DNA from: Pseudomonadota bacterium
Lineage (GTDB): Bacteria > Pseudomonadota > Alphaproteobacteria > Reyranellales > Reyranellaceae
Direction of reading: 5' to 3'
Length of the DNA: 64,000 nucleotides
Assembly: GCA_018240685.1 (NCBI GenBank)
Contig: JAFEFG010000001.1
Span: forward strand, 1 to 64,000
In this document: one piece after another, positions 20,330-28,991 of the stretch
Numbering within the stretch: the stretch's first letter is position 1
Layout: the number at the start of each line of letters is the position of its first letter
Program-made: the position numbers and the translations under genes
The notes under the pieces: generated by a model
Databases searched by the model: none
What the model was told of the DNA's origin: nothing
Seen by the model: only the letters and a program-made list of their open reading frames with translations

Positions 20330-21523
20330 ATGGCGGGGCCGCTGGCCGGGATACGCATTCTCGACTGCACGACGGTCGTTCTGGGGCCGTGGGCCGCGCA
20401 GCAGCTCGGCGATCTCGGGGCCGACGTGATCAAGATCGAGCCGCCGGAAGGCGACACGACCCGGCAGCTCGGCCCGGCGCGCCATGCCGGCATGGCCGCC
20501 TTCTATCTCGGCTGCAACCGCTCCAAGCGCTCGATCGTGCTCGACCTCAAGCAGGAGGCCGGGCGCCAGGCGCTGTTCAAGCTCGCCGAGACCGCCGACG
20601 TGCTGATGCACAACTACCGGCCGCAGCCCGCCAAGCGCCTGGGCGTTGAGTACGAGGCGTTCGAGGCGATCAATCCCCGGCTGGTCTATGTCGCCACCTA
20701 CGGCTATCGCGCGGCAGGCCCGCTCGGTCCGAAGGCGGCCTATGACGACATCATCCAGGCCGGCTCCGGGCTTGCCTCGCTGCAGACAGTGGTGGCGGGC
20801 CAGCCGCGCTTCCTGCCGACGATCGTGGCCGACAAGACCAGCTCTAACGGCGTCGTCTCCGCGGTGCTCGCCGCCCTGCTCGCCCGCGAGCGGACCGGTC
20901 ACGGCCAGGCCGTCGAGGTTCCGATGTATGAGACGCTGGTCTCGTTCGTGATGGTCGAGCATCTCTACGGCGAGACCTTCCGCCCGGCGCTCGACACGGC
21001 AGGCTACAAGCGCGTGCTCAACAAGGAGCGGCGACCCTACCCGTCCAAGGACGGCTATTTCGCGCTGCTTCCCTATACCGACGGCCACTGGAAGGAGTTC
21101 TGCGCCCTGATCGGCCGCGAGGATCTCGCCCGGGATCCGCGCTTCACCTCGCTGGCCGAGCGCCTGCGGAACGTCGAAGCCTATTACGCCACGCTGGCGG
21201 AAATCTGTGCCAGCCGCACCAACGCCGAATGGGTCGAACTGCTCAAGACCTCGAACGTCCCGCACGGGCCGGTGAACACGCTCGAGGATCTGTTCGTCGA
21301 TCCGCAGCTCCAGGCGACCGGCTTCTGGAAAGAGGTCGACCACCCGAGCGAGGGCAAGCTGCGTATGCCGGACATCCCGCCGCGCTTCAGCAGGACCAAG
21401 CCCGAGGTCACGCGCCTGCAGCCACGGCTGGGCGAGCACAGCGTCGAGGTGCTGGGTGAAGCCGGCTACACGGCCGCGGAGATCGACGCCATGTTGAAGT
21501 CGGGCGCGACCAAGGCAGGCTGA
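20330..21523 (+). CDS. Family III (CaiB/BaiF) CoA-transferase
   Basis: CoA-transferase of 397 aa, moving CoA between carboxylic acids through an aspartyl-CoA thioester. The start ATG 20330 follows GGGGGAT and gives the classic N-terminus GPLAGIRILDCTTVVLGPWAAQQLGDLGADVIKIEPP. The catalytic Asp is probably Asp139 in AAYDDIIQAGSG. Later motifs: QAVEVPMYETLVSFVM, GYFALLPYTDGHWKEFC and NVPHGPVNTLEDLF. The substrate pair cannot be told from sequence; it stands alone, divergent from the small secreted protein pair. Confidence 0.9.
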   Translation: MAGPLAGIRILDCTTVVLGPWAAQQLGDLGADVIKIEPPEGDTTRQLGPARHAGMAAFYLGCNRSKRSIVLDLKQEAGRQALFKLAETADVLMHNYRPQPAKRLGVEYEAFEAINPRLVYVATYGYRAAGPLGPKAAYDDIIQAGSGLASLQTVVAGQPRFLPTIVADKTSSNGVVSAVLAALLARERTGHGQAVEVPMYETLVSFVMVEHLYGETFRPALDTAGYKRVLNKERRPYPSKDGYFALLPYTDGHWKEFCALIGREDLARDPRFTSLAERLRNVEAYYATLAEICASRTNAEWVELLKTSNVPHGPVNTLEDLFVDPQLQATGFWKEVDHPSEGKLRMPDIPPRFSRTKPEVTRLQPRLGEHSVEVLGEAGYTAAEIDAMLKSGATKAG

Positions 21524-21842
21524 GCGCCGGCCTCCGCTGGACCACCTCGTCGCCATCGCAAGGAAGAGTGACGCGGCAGGAGCCCAAGGCCGGGAATCCC
21601 CGGGACGGCAGGGCAATCATTGCGCACGGCCTGCATCAGGCGGCCGGCATAGGGACGATGCGGCCGGGGATTGCCGACGAGGCGGCCGTGGGCGCGCATG
21701 CCACAAACGACCGGTTGCATGAAGTGCGTTTACGAATTCCAGATATTTGCATACGTGACTTTTCACGGGATCATTTGCGGTATACAGCAACTACAGGTGG
21801 CAGAACTTCCGAGGCGGAAAAGAACAAAGGAACCCCTCGTTT
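21524..21842. other. Intergenic region with no gene seen
   Basis: 319 bp between the CoA-transferase and the next gene. The first ~190 bp are GC-rich and show no convincing frame. The last ~110 bp (from about 21730) are clearly richer in A and T, with the word ATTTGC twice (around 21747 and 21772), and probably hold the promoter of the 21843 gene. I cannot assign -35/-10 boxes with confidence. Confidence 0.5.
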
Positions 21843-22547
21843 ATGGCTTTGGATGTCTATGTCGGGTCGTTGGCGCGGTATTACGCGGGAGAGTGGGAGA
21901 ACATTGCGGACAGGGCCGCCCGTGAACGGGGGGAGCCGGAGAGACAGCCGCGGGGACGGGCCGATGATCCGCAGGCGTTGGAGCGCCTCCGGCCGCGCAT
22001 CCTGAATTGGCGCGACCGCCTCGCGCGTTCGCTCGGCGACAACATCAGCGAACCTCTCGATTGGAACGAGTCGGCCGATGCGCCCTATTTCACCGGCCGC
22101 CCCGGATGGGACGGCTTCGGCTCGCTGGTGCTGTGGGCGGCCTATGCCGAGCATCCCTTCATGGCCAAGCCGCTGCTTCTGCCCGACGAATGGGACAACG
22201 ATCCGGCTCTGATTCGCTCGAATGCCGAGGGCTTCCGGTCGCGCTATTCGCATCTCGTCAGGAATGTCGAGCTCTGGCTGCCCTGCGCCTTCCGCTTCAC
22301 CTTCGAAGGCCAGGACGTGGATGGCCGCCGCATTGTCGTCGGCTCGGTGAATACCCTGGCGAGCCAGCTTGCCGATCTCAACGGCGCGACCTGGAAGGTC
22401 GATGACGACGAGGCCGCTTCCTGGGCCCGGCGCCGCCCGCGGGACGACGCGCCGCTCGAACTGCGCGCCCGCTATGCCTTCGCGGTGATCCGGGACCTGG
22501 CGCAGCAGGCGGTCCGGCACAGCCTGCCCATGAAGCTCGATTACTAA
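21843..22547 (+). CDS. Conserved hypothetical protein, unknown function
   Basis: Soluble protein of 234 aa without signal peptide or membrane segment. It starts MALDVYVGSLARYYAGEWENIADRA with AAAGGA upstream. It has many Trp and aromatic residues and charged segments (RGRADDPQALERLRPRILNWRDRL, WDGFGSLVLWAAYAEHP, FEGQDVDGRRIVVGSV). The opening and the way LARYY and Trp residues are spaced recall DUF-type immunity or phage-associated cytosolic proteins, but I do not recognise the family. A 13-bp tandem duplication covers its stop codon. Confidence 0.7.
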   Translation: MALDVYVGSLARYYAGEWENIADRAARERGEPERQPRGRADDPQALERLRPRILNWRDRLARSLGDNISEPLDWNESADAPYFTGRPGWDGFGSLVLWAAYAEHPFMAKPLLLPDEWDNDPALIRSNAEGFRSRYSHLVRNVELWLPCAFRFTFEGQDVDGRRIVVGSVNTLASQLADLNGATWKVDDDEAASWARRRPRDDAPLELRARYAFAVIRDLAQQAVRHSLPMKLDY

Positions 22548-22570
22548 GCTCGATTACTAAGCTCGATTGC
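22533..22570. repeat. 13-bp tandem repeat across a stop codon
   Basis: AAGCTCGATTACT occurs twice in tandem (22533-22545, 22546-22558), followed by a third partial copy AAGCTCGATT (22559-22568). The gene's stop TAA (22545-22547) spans the first junction, so the extra copies are untranslated. Confidence 0.9.
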
Positions 22571-22593
22571 GAGGCTTGGTTCCCGCACATCCC

Positions 22594-22632
22594 GAAAACG
22601 GAACCGCCCGCGACGGTATCCGTCGCGGGCGG
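22594..22632 (-). terminator. Rho-independent terminator of the DUF2852 gene
   Basis: CCGCCCGCGACG (22604-22615) and CGTCGCGGGCGG (22621-22632) form a perfect 12-bp stem with a 5-nt loop. Reading the minus strand it is followed by TTCCGTTTTC, a T-rich tract. It lies 34 bp after the stop of the DUF2852 gene, giving an intrinsic terminator of usual form. Confidence 0.75.
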
Positions 22633-22666
22633 CAGGTTCGAGGTGTCGAGACAGTCGCGGCGAAGA

Positions 22667-23101
22667 TCAGGCCGCGGGAGGCGCGGGCGACGGCTCGGCC
22701 GCCGGCGGACGGCTGCGCCGCTCGGCCATGAACTGGTCGAACTCGGAGCGATCCTTGGCCGAACGCAGTTTGTCGAGATAGTCGCGGAACTCCTGCTGCT
22801 CCTCGTCGAGCTTGCGCAGCGTCTCCTCGCGATACTCGTCGAAGGCGACGTTGCCGCTGGACTGACGACCCCAACGGTGGCGGCGGCGCCAGGCGCGGAA
22901 CTCCTCGCGGGCGTCACGGCCGTCAGGCGTATACCAGCGGCCGTAACGGCCATGCTTCCAGCAAGACATGCGTCCACTCCATTTCAGGTAGATGAGCAGG
23001 GCGAGGCCAACCGGCCAGAAAACGATGAAGCCCAGCACCACAAGGGCGATCCAAGCCGCCTTGGGCATCTCGTCCAGTTTCTCCATCAGGCCGTAATACA
23101 T
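22667..23101 (-). CDS. DUF2852 family membrane protein
   Basis: Protein of 144 aa with one or two N-terminal membrane segments (about residues 17-40, AAWIALVVLGFIVFWPVGLALLIYL), then a basic cytoplasmic region with Trp and Arg (WKHGRYGRWYTPDGRDAREEF) and a predicted coiled helix (EYREETLRKLDEEQQEFRDYLDKLRSAKDRSEFDQFM). The C-terminal tail is Pro/Ala-rich. This matches the DUF2852 family, common in alphaproteobacteria, without known function. GGAGGAGG precedes the start. A TetR-type operator-like palindrome lies 27 bp upstream. Confidence 0.85.
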   Translation of the reverse strand: MYYGLMEKLDEMPKAAWIALVVLGFIVFWPVGLALLIYLKWSGRMSCWKHGRYGRWYTPDGRDAREEFRAWRRRHRWGRQSSGNVAFDEYREETLRKLDEEQQEFRDYLDKLRSAKDRSEFDQFMAERRSRPPAAEPSPAPPAA

Positions 23102-23128
23102 GGGCTGGCCTCCTCCGTAGGGTTAACC

Positions 23129-23153
23129 ATGTAAATGTTAACGACATTTACAT
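23129..23153. promoter_or_regulatory. TetR-type operator 1, upstream of the DUF2852 gene
   Basis: Perfect 10-bp palindromic arms ATGTAAATGT (23129-23138) and ACATTTACAT (23144-23153) with a 5-bp spacer, between the tetR stop and the DUF2852 start. The half-site ATGTAAA is repeated at the tetR promoter (23830-23848), which suggests one regulator for both. Confidence 0.7.
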
Positions 23154-23195
23154 TGGGCATTGCAGCCAGCGGAGTCAAGGGCTGCCGCGGCGATT

Positions 23196-23831
23196 TCAGC
23201 TCTTTTGGGGAAAACCCAGTCCCTGCAGGTAGATCAGCATCGCCGATTCCAGCAGCTCGTCGGCGCTCATCGGCAAGGTGCGGCGGCCGGCATCGCCGCG
23301 ACCAAACAGTGACGCGATGCCGTGCGCCATCGACCATAGATGCAGGGCCATCATCAGCGAGGGCGGACGGCCTTTGGACGGCAGGCTCGTGGTGAGGGCC
23401 TCCGCCGCCGTCCGCAGAACGGCGAAGGCGCGATCGCCCGCCGCCCGCAATTCCGGGTTGAGGTCGGGCGGCAGGCCCGATTCGAACATCGCGGCGTAAT
23501 AGGCTGGCTCGGTGCGGGCGAAGGCGAGATAGGCGTGGCCGAGATTGTTGAAGGCGGTCAGGGGATCGGGTTTGCCGCCGGCCCAGCCGGCCGAAAGCAT
23601 GGCCTCGAAGCGCTGGAAGCCTTCGCGCGCCACGTCGGCCAGCAGCGCCTCGCGATCGCGGAAATGCCGGTAGGGCGCGGCGGGGCTGACGCCGGCCCAG
23701 CGCGCCGCATCGGCGAAGGTGAAGCCCGCCGGACCCTTCTCCTTGATCAGTTCCCGCGCCGCCTCGATCAGCGCTTCGCGCAGGTTGCCGTGATGATACG
23801 CGCCTTCGCGGGCGCGCCGTTTCCAACTCAT
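23196..23831 (-). CDS. TetR/AcrR family transcriptional regulator (WHG-type C-terminal domain)
   Basis: Regulator of 211 aa. The N-terminal HTH (residues ~14-60) reads LREALIEAARELIKEKGPAGFTFADAARWAGVSPAAPYRHFRDREALLADV, the standard TetR fold with recognition helix APYRHF. The C-terminal part (~75-205) resembles the TetR_C_33/WHG ligand-binding group (AYLAFARTEPAYYAAMFESGL). A palindrome overlaps its start codon and a matching one precedes the downstream DUF2852 gene on the same strand, so autoregulation and control of that gene are likely. The ligand is unknown. Confidence 0.9.
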   Translation of the reverse strand: MSWKRRAREGAYHHGNLREALIEAARELIKEKGPAGFTFADAARWAGVSPAAPYRHFRDREALLADVAREGFQRFEAMLSAGWAGGKPDPLTAFNNLGHAYLAFARTEPAYYAAMFESGLPPDLNPELRAAGDRAFAVLRTAAEALTTSLPSKGRPPSLMMALHLWSMAHGIASLFGRGDAGRRTLPMSADELLESAMLIYLQGLGFPQKS

Positions 23832-23848
23832 GTTAAGAGACTTTACAT
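23830..23848. promoter_or_regulatory. TetR-type operator 2, at the tetR start
   Basis: ATGTTAAgagacTTTACAT: 7-bp arms with one mismatch, overlapping the first codon of the tetR gene. The TTTACAT arm equals the half-site of operator 1. Its position would let bound repressor block its own transcription or translation start. Confidence 0.55.
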
Positions 23849-23915
23849 TAGGGCGGCGCGTCGCGCACGCTGCCAGTTCAGGCCGCCGGTTGCTCGTAGT
23901 GGCCGGGTCTCTGCA

Positions 23916-24012
23916 GCGCGATGACTTTTCGTCGGATCATGCCGTCGTCCCGGCGCGGGCACGGCTCACTTTACGAGCGCCGGGACGACGGTCGAAGCAA
24001 CGGTCATCGCGC
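23916..24012. repeat. Nested palindromic (REP-like) element
   Basis: Outer arms GCGCGATGAC (23916-23925) and GTCATCGCGC (24003-24012) are perfect over 10 bp. Inner arms CCGTCGTCCCGGCGC (23942-23956) and GCGCCGGGACGACGG (23977-23991) are perfect over 15 bp, with a 20-nt loop. The right outer arm ends 1 bp before the MATE stop codon, so it may also end that transcript. GTCGTCCCGG-type palindromes are common dispersed repeats in alphaproteobacterial genomes. Confidence 0.7.
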
Positions 24013-24013
24013 G

Positions 24014-25447
24014 TTAGCGTGGCGCCTCGTCACTCAGGATCTCGTCGGTCACCCTGTTGGTGAGCTGCTCCTCGTCGGAGAGCAGTTTCTTGCGGCGCCA
24101 GCCGCCTCTGGCGAAGACGGCGACGGTGATGACGAACGTGAGGACGGTAGAGATCGGCAGCGACCAGTAGATGCCGTCGACCCCCAGCGCCGTGTGCTTC
24201 GACAGTACATAGGCCAGCGGGAACTGCAGTACCCATTGCGAGACCACGGTCAGCATCATGCTCACCATCATGCTGCCGGCGGCGCGGAACACGCCGATCA
24301 GCGCGAACTGCGCGCCGTAGAAGCCCCAGCTCCAGGCGATGATGCGGAGGAAATGCGCGCCCTCGCGGATGACCTCGGCATCGTTTGGCACGAAGAAGGC
24401 GACGAGCGGCGAGGCCAGCAGGAAGACGACGATGCCGAAGCCGGTGAGGGCGACGAACCCCAGCCGCGCGCCCAGCCGGCCGATCCGTTCGGCGCGGTCG
24501 ATATTGCCGGCGCCGATGTTCTGGCCGGCCAGCGCCGCCACGGCGATCGAGAGCCCGATGCCGGGAATGATGGCGACGGCCTGCAGGACGTTCCCGCCGA
24601 CGCCATAGGCGGCCAGACCCAGGGTGCCGAAGCCGGAGACCAGGAAGGTCATCATCATCAGCGCCACCGCGCGCGCCGACATGTCGAGCGAGGCAGGCAG
24701 GCCGAGGAAGAAGGCGCGCCTGATGTGCGGGAAATCGGGAATGAGGTCGTGCGCATGAATTCGCACGCCATGCAGGCCGCGCCGCAACAGGACGATGCCG
24801 ACGATGGAGGCGAGGCCCTGGGTGATGAGCGTGGTCAGCGCCGCGCCCATCACGCCGTGCGCCGGGATCGGCCCCCAGCCGAAGATCATCAACGGGTTGA
24901 CGGCGAAGTTCAGGAACACCGTCGCCAGGACGATGTAGATCGGTACGGCCGGCCGTCCGATGCTGCGCGTGATTCCCTGGAAGACGAAGAAGGCGAAGTT
25001 GAAGGCAAGCCCGATGAAGGAGACGCGCATGAAGCCGAGCGCGCCATCGTAGACGTCGGGGGCCACGTTCATGAGACGCAGCAGCGAGGGCGTGATGACA
25101 TAGCCGACGAGGCCCAGCACCAGCGCCGCGGAGATCACCATCAGCAGGGTCTGGGCCGCGACATGGCTGACCATCTTGTCGTTGCGCGCGCCGACATACT
25201 GAGCGGTGAGGGTCGAGCCCGCGATCGACAGTCCGGCGCCGACCGCGAACATGAGGAACATCACGGGAAAGCTGACCGACACGGCAGCAACCGCCGCGCC
25301 GCCCAGCCGCCCGACCCAGAAGGCATCGATGATCTGATAGGCCGACTGCAGCACGTTCGTCAGCACGATCGGAACGGCAAGCGTCAGCAGCGAGCGGAGG
25401 ATCGGCCCTTCGAGGAGCTTGTTATTCGGAAGCGACACGGGTTCCAT
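24014..25447 (-). CDS. MATE family efflux transporter
   Basis: Multidrug and toxin extrusion transporter, 477 aa from ATG 25447 (MEPVSLPNNKLLEGPILRSLLTLAVPIVLTN). An in-frame start at 25486 would overlap the divergent gene and has its GGAG too close. About 12 membrane segments are visible; MATE landmarks are the N-terminal AVPIVLTNVLQSAYQIIDAFWVGRLGG and the repeat-2 LGLPASLDMSARAVALMMM. It exports cationic compounds using Na+ or H+. It is head-to-head with the 25468 gene with 20 bp between starts. Confidence 0.88.
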   Translation of the reverse strand: MEPVSLPNNKLLEGPILRSLLTLAVPIVLTNVLQSAYQIIDAFWVGRLGGAAVAAVSVSFPVMFLMFAVGAGLSIAGSTLTAQYVGARNDKMVSHVAAQTLLMVISAALVLGLVGYVITPSLLRLMNVAPDVYDGALGFMRVSFIGLAFNFAFFVFQGITRSIGRPAVPIYIVLATVFLNFAVNPLMIFGWGPIPAHGVMGAALTTLITQGLASIVGIVLLRRGLHGVRIHAHDLIPDFPHIRRAFFLGLPASLDMSARAVALMMMTFLVSGFGTLGLAAYGVGGNVLQAVAIIPGIGLSIAVAALAGQNIGAGNIDRAERIGRLGARLGFVALTGFGIVVFLLASPLVAFFVPNDAEVIREGAHFLRIIAWSWGFYGAQFALIGVFRAAGSMMVSMMLTVVSQWVLQFPLAYVLSKHTALGVDGIYWSLPISTVLTFVITVAVFARGGWRRKKLLSDEEQLTNRVTDEILSDEAPR

Positions 25448-25467
25448 ATGGGAGGAAAGGAAAAGCG

Positions 25468-26244
25468 ATGCAACTCGCGAATACATCTCTCCGTGAGGCG
25501 TGGGCGAACCTACAGCCCAGGCTGAAAATATTGGAGGCGGTGCAATTCTCTTCCGATCAGTGGCCTCTCGTTGAACGGCTGCATGCAGATTTCAACGATC
25601 GTGAAACACATACTCGTTTGCCGATAACGATCGCCCGATTTTGCGACGCCGCGAGGAAAGCCGTTTACGAACATGCCAGGCAGCTCAACGACGTAAGGAC
25701 GGTATCTGTCGGTGACGGCTGGTTCCTGAAAGAATTCGTCGGCGGCATCCCCGACACGATGGCGAACTATGCGCGCCTCTATAACGACGATGTTGATGGA
25801 ATTATGAACGTGCTCGTTCCTTCGGCGCGCTATCGTAAGGGGCATTATGCCTACGGCAAGTTCACAGTGCCTGAACCTCATGGCCTGCATACCGACCATA
25901 GTGCGGAAGATCCGGACAGCGCAGGAGAACCAATCTGCATCGCCAGGATCGAGACGCTGGGCACGCACTATGTTGCCGGTGATTACCAGGCGTATGACCC
26001 TGAAACGCAGAGCATGCTTAAAGCCCTGAGACATTGGATCGTTGTTCCCGAGGGCGAGCCGGAGGATGTCCTCGACGAGCTGCTGAAGCGGGCGACGCTC
26101 AAGACCATTCCGGTGAACCACGTCATGCTGATGGTCGCCGGAAACGGTTCGGAAAATTCCCAGATCACACAACATATCGCCGCCAGACCGCCCGACGGCG
26201 GGCTTCATTCGGCGTTTTTCCAGCGGCAATACCGGCTCGCGTGA
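25468..26244 (+). CDS. Orphan protein with HxD motif, possible 2OG-Fe(II) oxygenase-like fold
   Basis: Protein of 258 aa with strong ribosome site GGGAGG upstream of ATG 25468. Codon use is visibly richer in A and T than its neighbours, a sign of foreign origin. Residues 136-150 (EPHGLHTDHSAEDPD) hold an H-x-D (His141, Asp143) of the kind that binds Fe(II) in 2-oxoglutarate oxygenases; a distal His with Arg253 near GGLHSAFFQRQYRLA could complete a site. The N-terminal ~110 residues look helical. I do not recognise the family; the oxygenase reading is a guess from the motif. Confidence 0.6.
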   Translation: MQLANTSLREAWANLQPRLKILEAVQFSSDQWPLVERLHADFNDRETHTRLPITIARFCDAARKAVYEHARQLNDVRTVSVGDGWFLKEFVGGIPDTMANYARLYNDDVDGIMNVLVPSARYRKGHYAYGKFTVPEPHGLHTDHSAEDPDSAGEPICIARIETLGTHYVAGDYQAYDPETQSMLKALRHWIVVPEGEPEDVLDELLKRATLKTIPVNHVMLMVAGNGSENSQITQHIAARPPDGGLHSAFFQRQYRLA

Positions 26245-26248
26245 CCGA

Positions 26249-27766
26249 TTATCTCCAGATCTTCTTCCCGCTCCCCGGCAGGCCAAGCTCGCTCCACATC
26301 GCATCGACCTTGTCGACCACGCCCTGGTCCATGCGGATCTGGCGGCCCCATTCGCGGTTGGTCTCGCCGGGCAGCTTGTCGGTGGCGTCGAGGCCGATCT
26401 TGGAGCCCAGCCCCGACACTGGCGAGGCGAAGTCGAGGTAATCGATCGGCGTGTTCTCGATCACGGTGATGTCGCGCGCCGGATCCATGCGCGTGGAGAT
26501 CGCCCACATGACGTCCTTCCAGCTGCGGGCGTCGATGTCGGCGTCCACCACGATTACCCACTTGGTGTACATGAACTGGCGCAGATACGACCACACGCCC
26601 AGCATCACGCGCTTGGCGTGGCCGGCATAGGCCTTCTTCATCGACACCACGGCGATGCGGTAGCTGCAGCCTTCGGGCGGCAGCCAGAAGTCGACGATCT
26701 CGGGGAACTGCTGCTGGAAGAGGGGGATGAACACCTCGTTCAGCGCCTCGCCCAGCACCGAGGGCTCGTCCGGCGGCCGGCCCGTGAAGGTCGACAGATA
26801 GATCGGGTTGCGGCGCATGGTGATGGCCGAGACCGTGAAGACGGGGAACTTCTCGACGCTGTTGTAGTAGCCGGTGTGATCGCCGTAGGGGCCTTCGTCG
26901 CCGTAGTCGTCGAGGCTGACATGGCCTTCGAGCACGATCTCGGCTTCGGCCGGCACCTTGAGCGGCACGGTCCGGCAGTCGACGAGCTCGACCTTCCTGC
27001 CGCGCAGCAGGCCGGCGAACTGATATTCCGACAGCGTGTCCGGTACCGGCGTCACGGCGGCGAGGATCGTGCCCGGATCGGCGCCGATCACCGCCGCGGC
27101 TGGCAGCGGCTCGCGCTTGCCCGAACCTTTCCAGCGCTGGTGATGCTGGGCGCCGCCGCGATGCTTCAGCCAGCGCATCAGCGTCGTGTTCCGGCCCGTC
27201 ACCTGCAGGCGATAGATGCCGAGGTTGAAGGCGTCCTGCCTGTCGCCCTTGGGGTCGGGGCCCTGCGTCACGACCAGCGGCCAGGTGATGAGCGGCGCCG
27301 GCTCGCCCGGCCAGCAGGTCTGGATCGGCAGGCGGCCGAGATCGATGTCATCGCCGGTGAGGACGATCTCCTGGCAGGGTGCGCCGCCCACCGTCTTCGG
27401 CTTCATGGCCATGACGGTGCGCAGCATCGGCAGCATGTCGAGCGCCTCGCGCCAGCCGCCGGGCGGCTCGGGCTGGCGCAGGAAGGCGAGCGTCTCGCCC
27501 ACGGCGCGCAGCTCGTGCGGCTCGCGGTCCATGCCCCAGGCGACGCGCTCCACGGTACCGAACAGGTTGACCAGGACCGGGATCTCCGAGCGCGTGCCGT
27601 CCGGCCGCACGACGTTCTCGAACAGCACCGCCGGCCCCTTCTCGGCGAGCAGCCGGGTCTGGATCTCCGTCATCTCCAGATGCGGAGAGACCGGCGCCTT
27701 CACGCGCACCAGGCGGCCGGTCTGTTCGAGGCGCGCGATGAAGTCGCGCAGCGAGGCGTAGGGCAT
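26249..27766 (-). CDS. ubiD: UbiD family decarboxylase (3-octaprenyl-4-hydroxybenzoate carboxy-lyase)
   Basis: UbiD, 505 aa, a prenylated-FMN decarboxylase that removes the carboxyl group from polyprenyl-4-hydroxybenzoate in ubiquinone synthesis. Family stretches: [79 protein letters not shown] and [25 protein letters not shown]. The length and the close ubiA (4 kb away) favour the ubiquinone enzyme. The flavin prenyltransferase UbiX it needs is not in the window. Its stop lies 4 bp from the stop of the convergent gene. Confidence 0.92.
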   Translation of the reverse strand: MPYASLRDFIARLEQTGRLVRVKAPVSPHLEMTEIQTRLLAEKGPAVLFENVVRPDGTRSEIPVLVNLFGTVERVAWGMDREPHELRAVGETLAFLRQPEPPGGWREALDMLPMLRTVMAMKPKTVGGAPCQEIVLTGDDIDLGRLPIQTCWPGEPAPLITWPLVVTQGPDPKGDRQDAFNLGIYRLQVTGRNTTLMRWLKHRGGAQHHQRWKGSGKREPLPAAAVIGADPGTILAAVTPVPDTLSEYQFAGLLRGRKVELVDCRTVPLKVPAEAEIVLEGHVSLDDYGDEGPYGDHTGYYNSVEKFPVFTVSAITMRRNPIYLSTFTGRPPDEPSVLGEALNEVFIPLFQQQFPEIVDFWLPPEGCSYRIAVVSMKKAYAGHAKRVMLGVWSYLRQFMYTKWVIVVDADIDARSWKDVMWAISTRMDPARDITVIENTPIDYLDFASPVSGLGSKIGLDATDKLPGETNREWGRQIRMDQGVVDKVDAMWSELGLPGSGKKIWR

Positions 27767-27796
27767 CTTGGCGTTGTCCTTTAGAGTGACCGCCGC

Positions 27797-28561
27797 ATGA
27801 GATCAAACGCCATCCCGTCCGAGTTCGAGGACCTGCTGAGCCGTGCCGGCCGCAAGGTGCTGGCCGGTGTGCATCCCCTGTGCGGGGCGCTCGCCGATCC
27901 GCGCACGCGGTTCGTGGCCGCCGACGATCTCCTCGACCGGCGCAAGGTGGTCCGTGTGCGGGCGGCGCTGGAGGCGAACCTCGCCGAGGTGCTGGAGCCG
28001 CTGGCCAAACCGATTCCGCCCGAAACCATCTGGGACATGCGACACGACTATGCGGAGCTGCTGCCCAAGACGGCCCGCGCCCGCACCATCTTCTTCGAAA
28101 GCCGCCGCGAGCCGGGCGTAAAGGCGGCCGAACGGATCGGCCTCGTGCGCATGATGCGGTCGGAGAGCTATCGCGCCTTCGCTACGGCACTGGCGGGCCG
28201 CAAGCTTGCCGCCGGCTGGGGCCTGCAGGTGCTGCGCTACGGGCCGGGCGACTATGCCGGCCCGCACAACGATCATCATCCGGAGAACGCCGACGTCGCG
28301 TCGGGCTATATCGACCTGCATCTCAGCCTGTGCACGCCGGGGGTTGCCCATCAGTGGCTCGTCTACAGCCGCGCCGGCCATTTCAGCGAGATCGCGTCGG
28401 TCGCCGCTCCCGCGACGGTGACGGCCTACCGGCTGCCGTTCTGGCACTACACGACGCCGCTGGTCGGCAAGCCCGGCTCGGGGCGCTGGGTGCTGCTGGG
28501 AACCTTCCTGTTCGCCGATGCAGGCCGCCGCGCTACCTCGCGCCCAGCGGCACGACGCTGA
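27797..28561 (+). CDS. 2OG-Fe(II) oxygenase-like protein
   Basis: Protein of 254 aa. The second half fits the 2-oxoglutarate/Fe(II) dioxygenase fold: H-x-D at His157-Asp159 ([12 protein letters not shown]), distal His217 (PFWHYTTPL) and Arg230 13 residues later ([13 protein letters not shown]), which would bind 2-oxoglutarate. Spacing of the triad and arginine is typical. The first ~130 residues are helical without clear motif. It is divergent from ubiD by 30 bp, and its last 29 bp overlap creA on the other strand. The substrate is unknown. Confidence 0.65.
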   Translation: MRSNAIPSEFEDLLSRAGRKVLAGVHPLCGALADPRTRFVAADDLLDRRKVVRVRAALEANLAEVLEPLAKPIPPETIWDMRHDYAELLPKTARARTIFFESRREPGVKAAERIGLVRMMRSESYRAFATALAGRKLAAGWGLQVLRYGPGDYAGPHNDHHPENADVASGYIDLHLSLCTPGVAHQWLVYSRAGHFSEIASVAAPATVTAYRLPFWHYTTPLVGKPGSGRWVLLGTFLFADAGRRATSRPAARR

Positions 28562-28988
28562 TCGAATTGCGCGGACTGCCTTCGAAGATGCGGTCGGTGT
28601 AGGTGAGATAGATCAGCGCCCGTCGCTTGGCGTCCCAGAAGCGCACGACCTGCGTGCTCTTGAAGATCAGCGAGGCGCGCTCGCTGAAGACCTCGTGCGG
28701 GCTCCTGAGCCTGTCGAGCTTCGACTCGTCGACGGCGCCGACCTGCCGGCAGGCGATCGAGGCCTCGCCCGGATCCTCGGCCACGCCGATCGCGCCTTTG
28801 ATGCCGCCGGTGCGGGCATGGGAGAAGTAGCAGGTCACGCCCGGAATATCGGGATCGTCGAAGGCCTCGACCACGATCTTGTCGTTGGGCCCGATCCACT
28901 TGAAGCGATAGCCCACCGAGCCGATCTCGTCGGCGAGCGCCGGCAGGGCCGGCAGCGACAGCAGCAGGGCGAGGACGAGACGGCGCAT
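28533..28988 (-). CDS. creA: CreA family protein
   Basis: Periplasmic protein of 151 aa with signal peptide residues 1-19 (MRRLVLALLLSLPALPALA). The mature part matches the CreA family: EIGSVGYRFKWIGPNDKIVVEAFDDPDIPGVTCYFS, KGAIGVAEDPGEASIACRQVG, and [24 protein letters not shown] Cys pair (about 53 and 80) may form a disulfide. Function is not established. The gene ends inside the C-terminal coding end of the convergent oxygenase-like gene. Confidence 0.92.
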   Translation of the reverse strand: MRRLVLALLLSLPALPALADEIGSVGYRFKWIGPNDKIVVEAFDDPDIPGVTCYFSHARTGGIKGAIGVAEDPGEASIACRQVGAVDESKLDRLRSPHEVFSERASLIFKSTQVVRFWDAKRRALIYLTYTDRIFEGSPRNSISVVPLGAR

Positions 28989-28991
28989 CGA

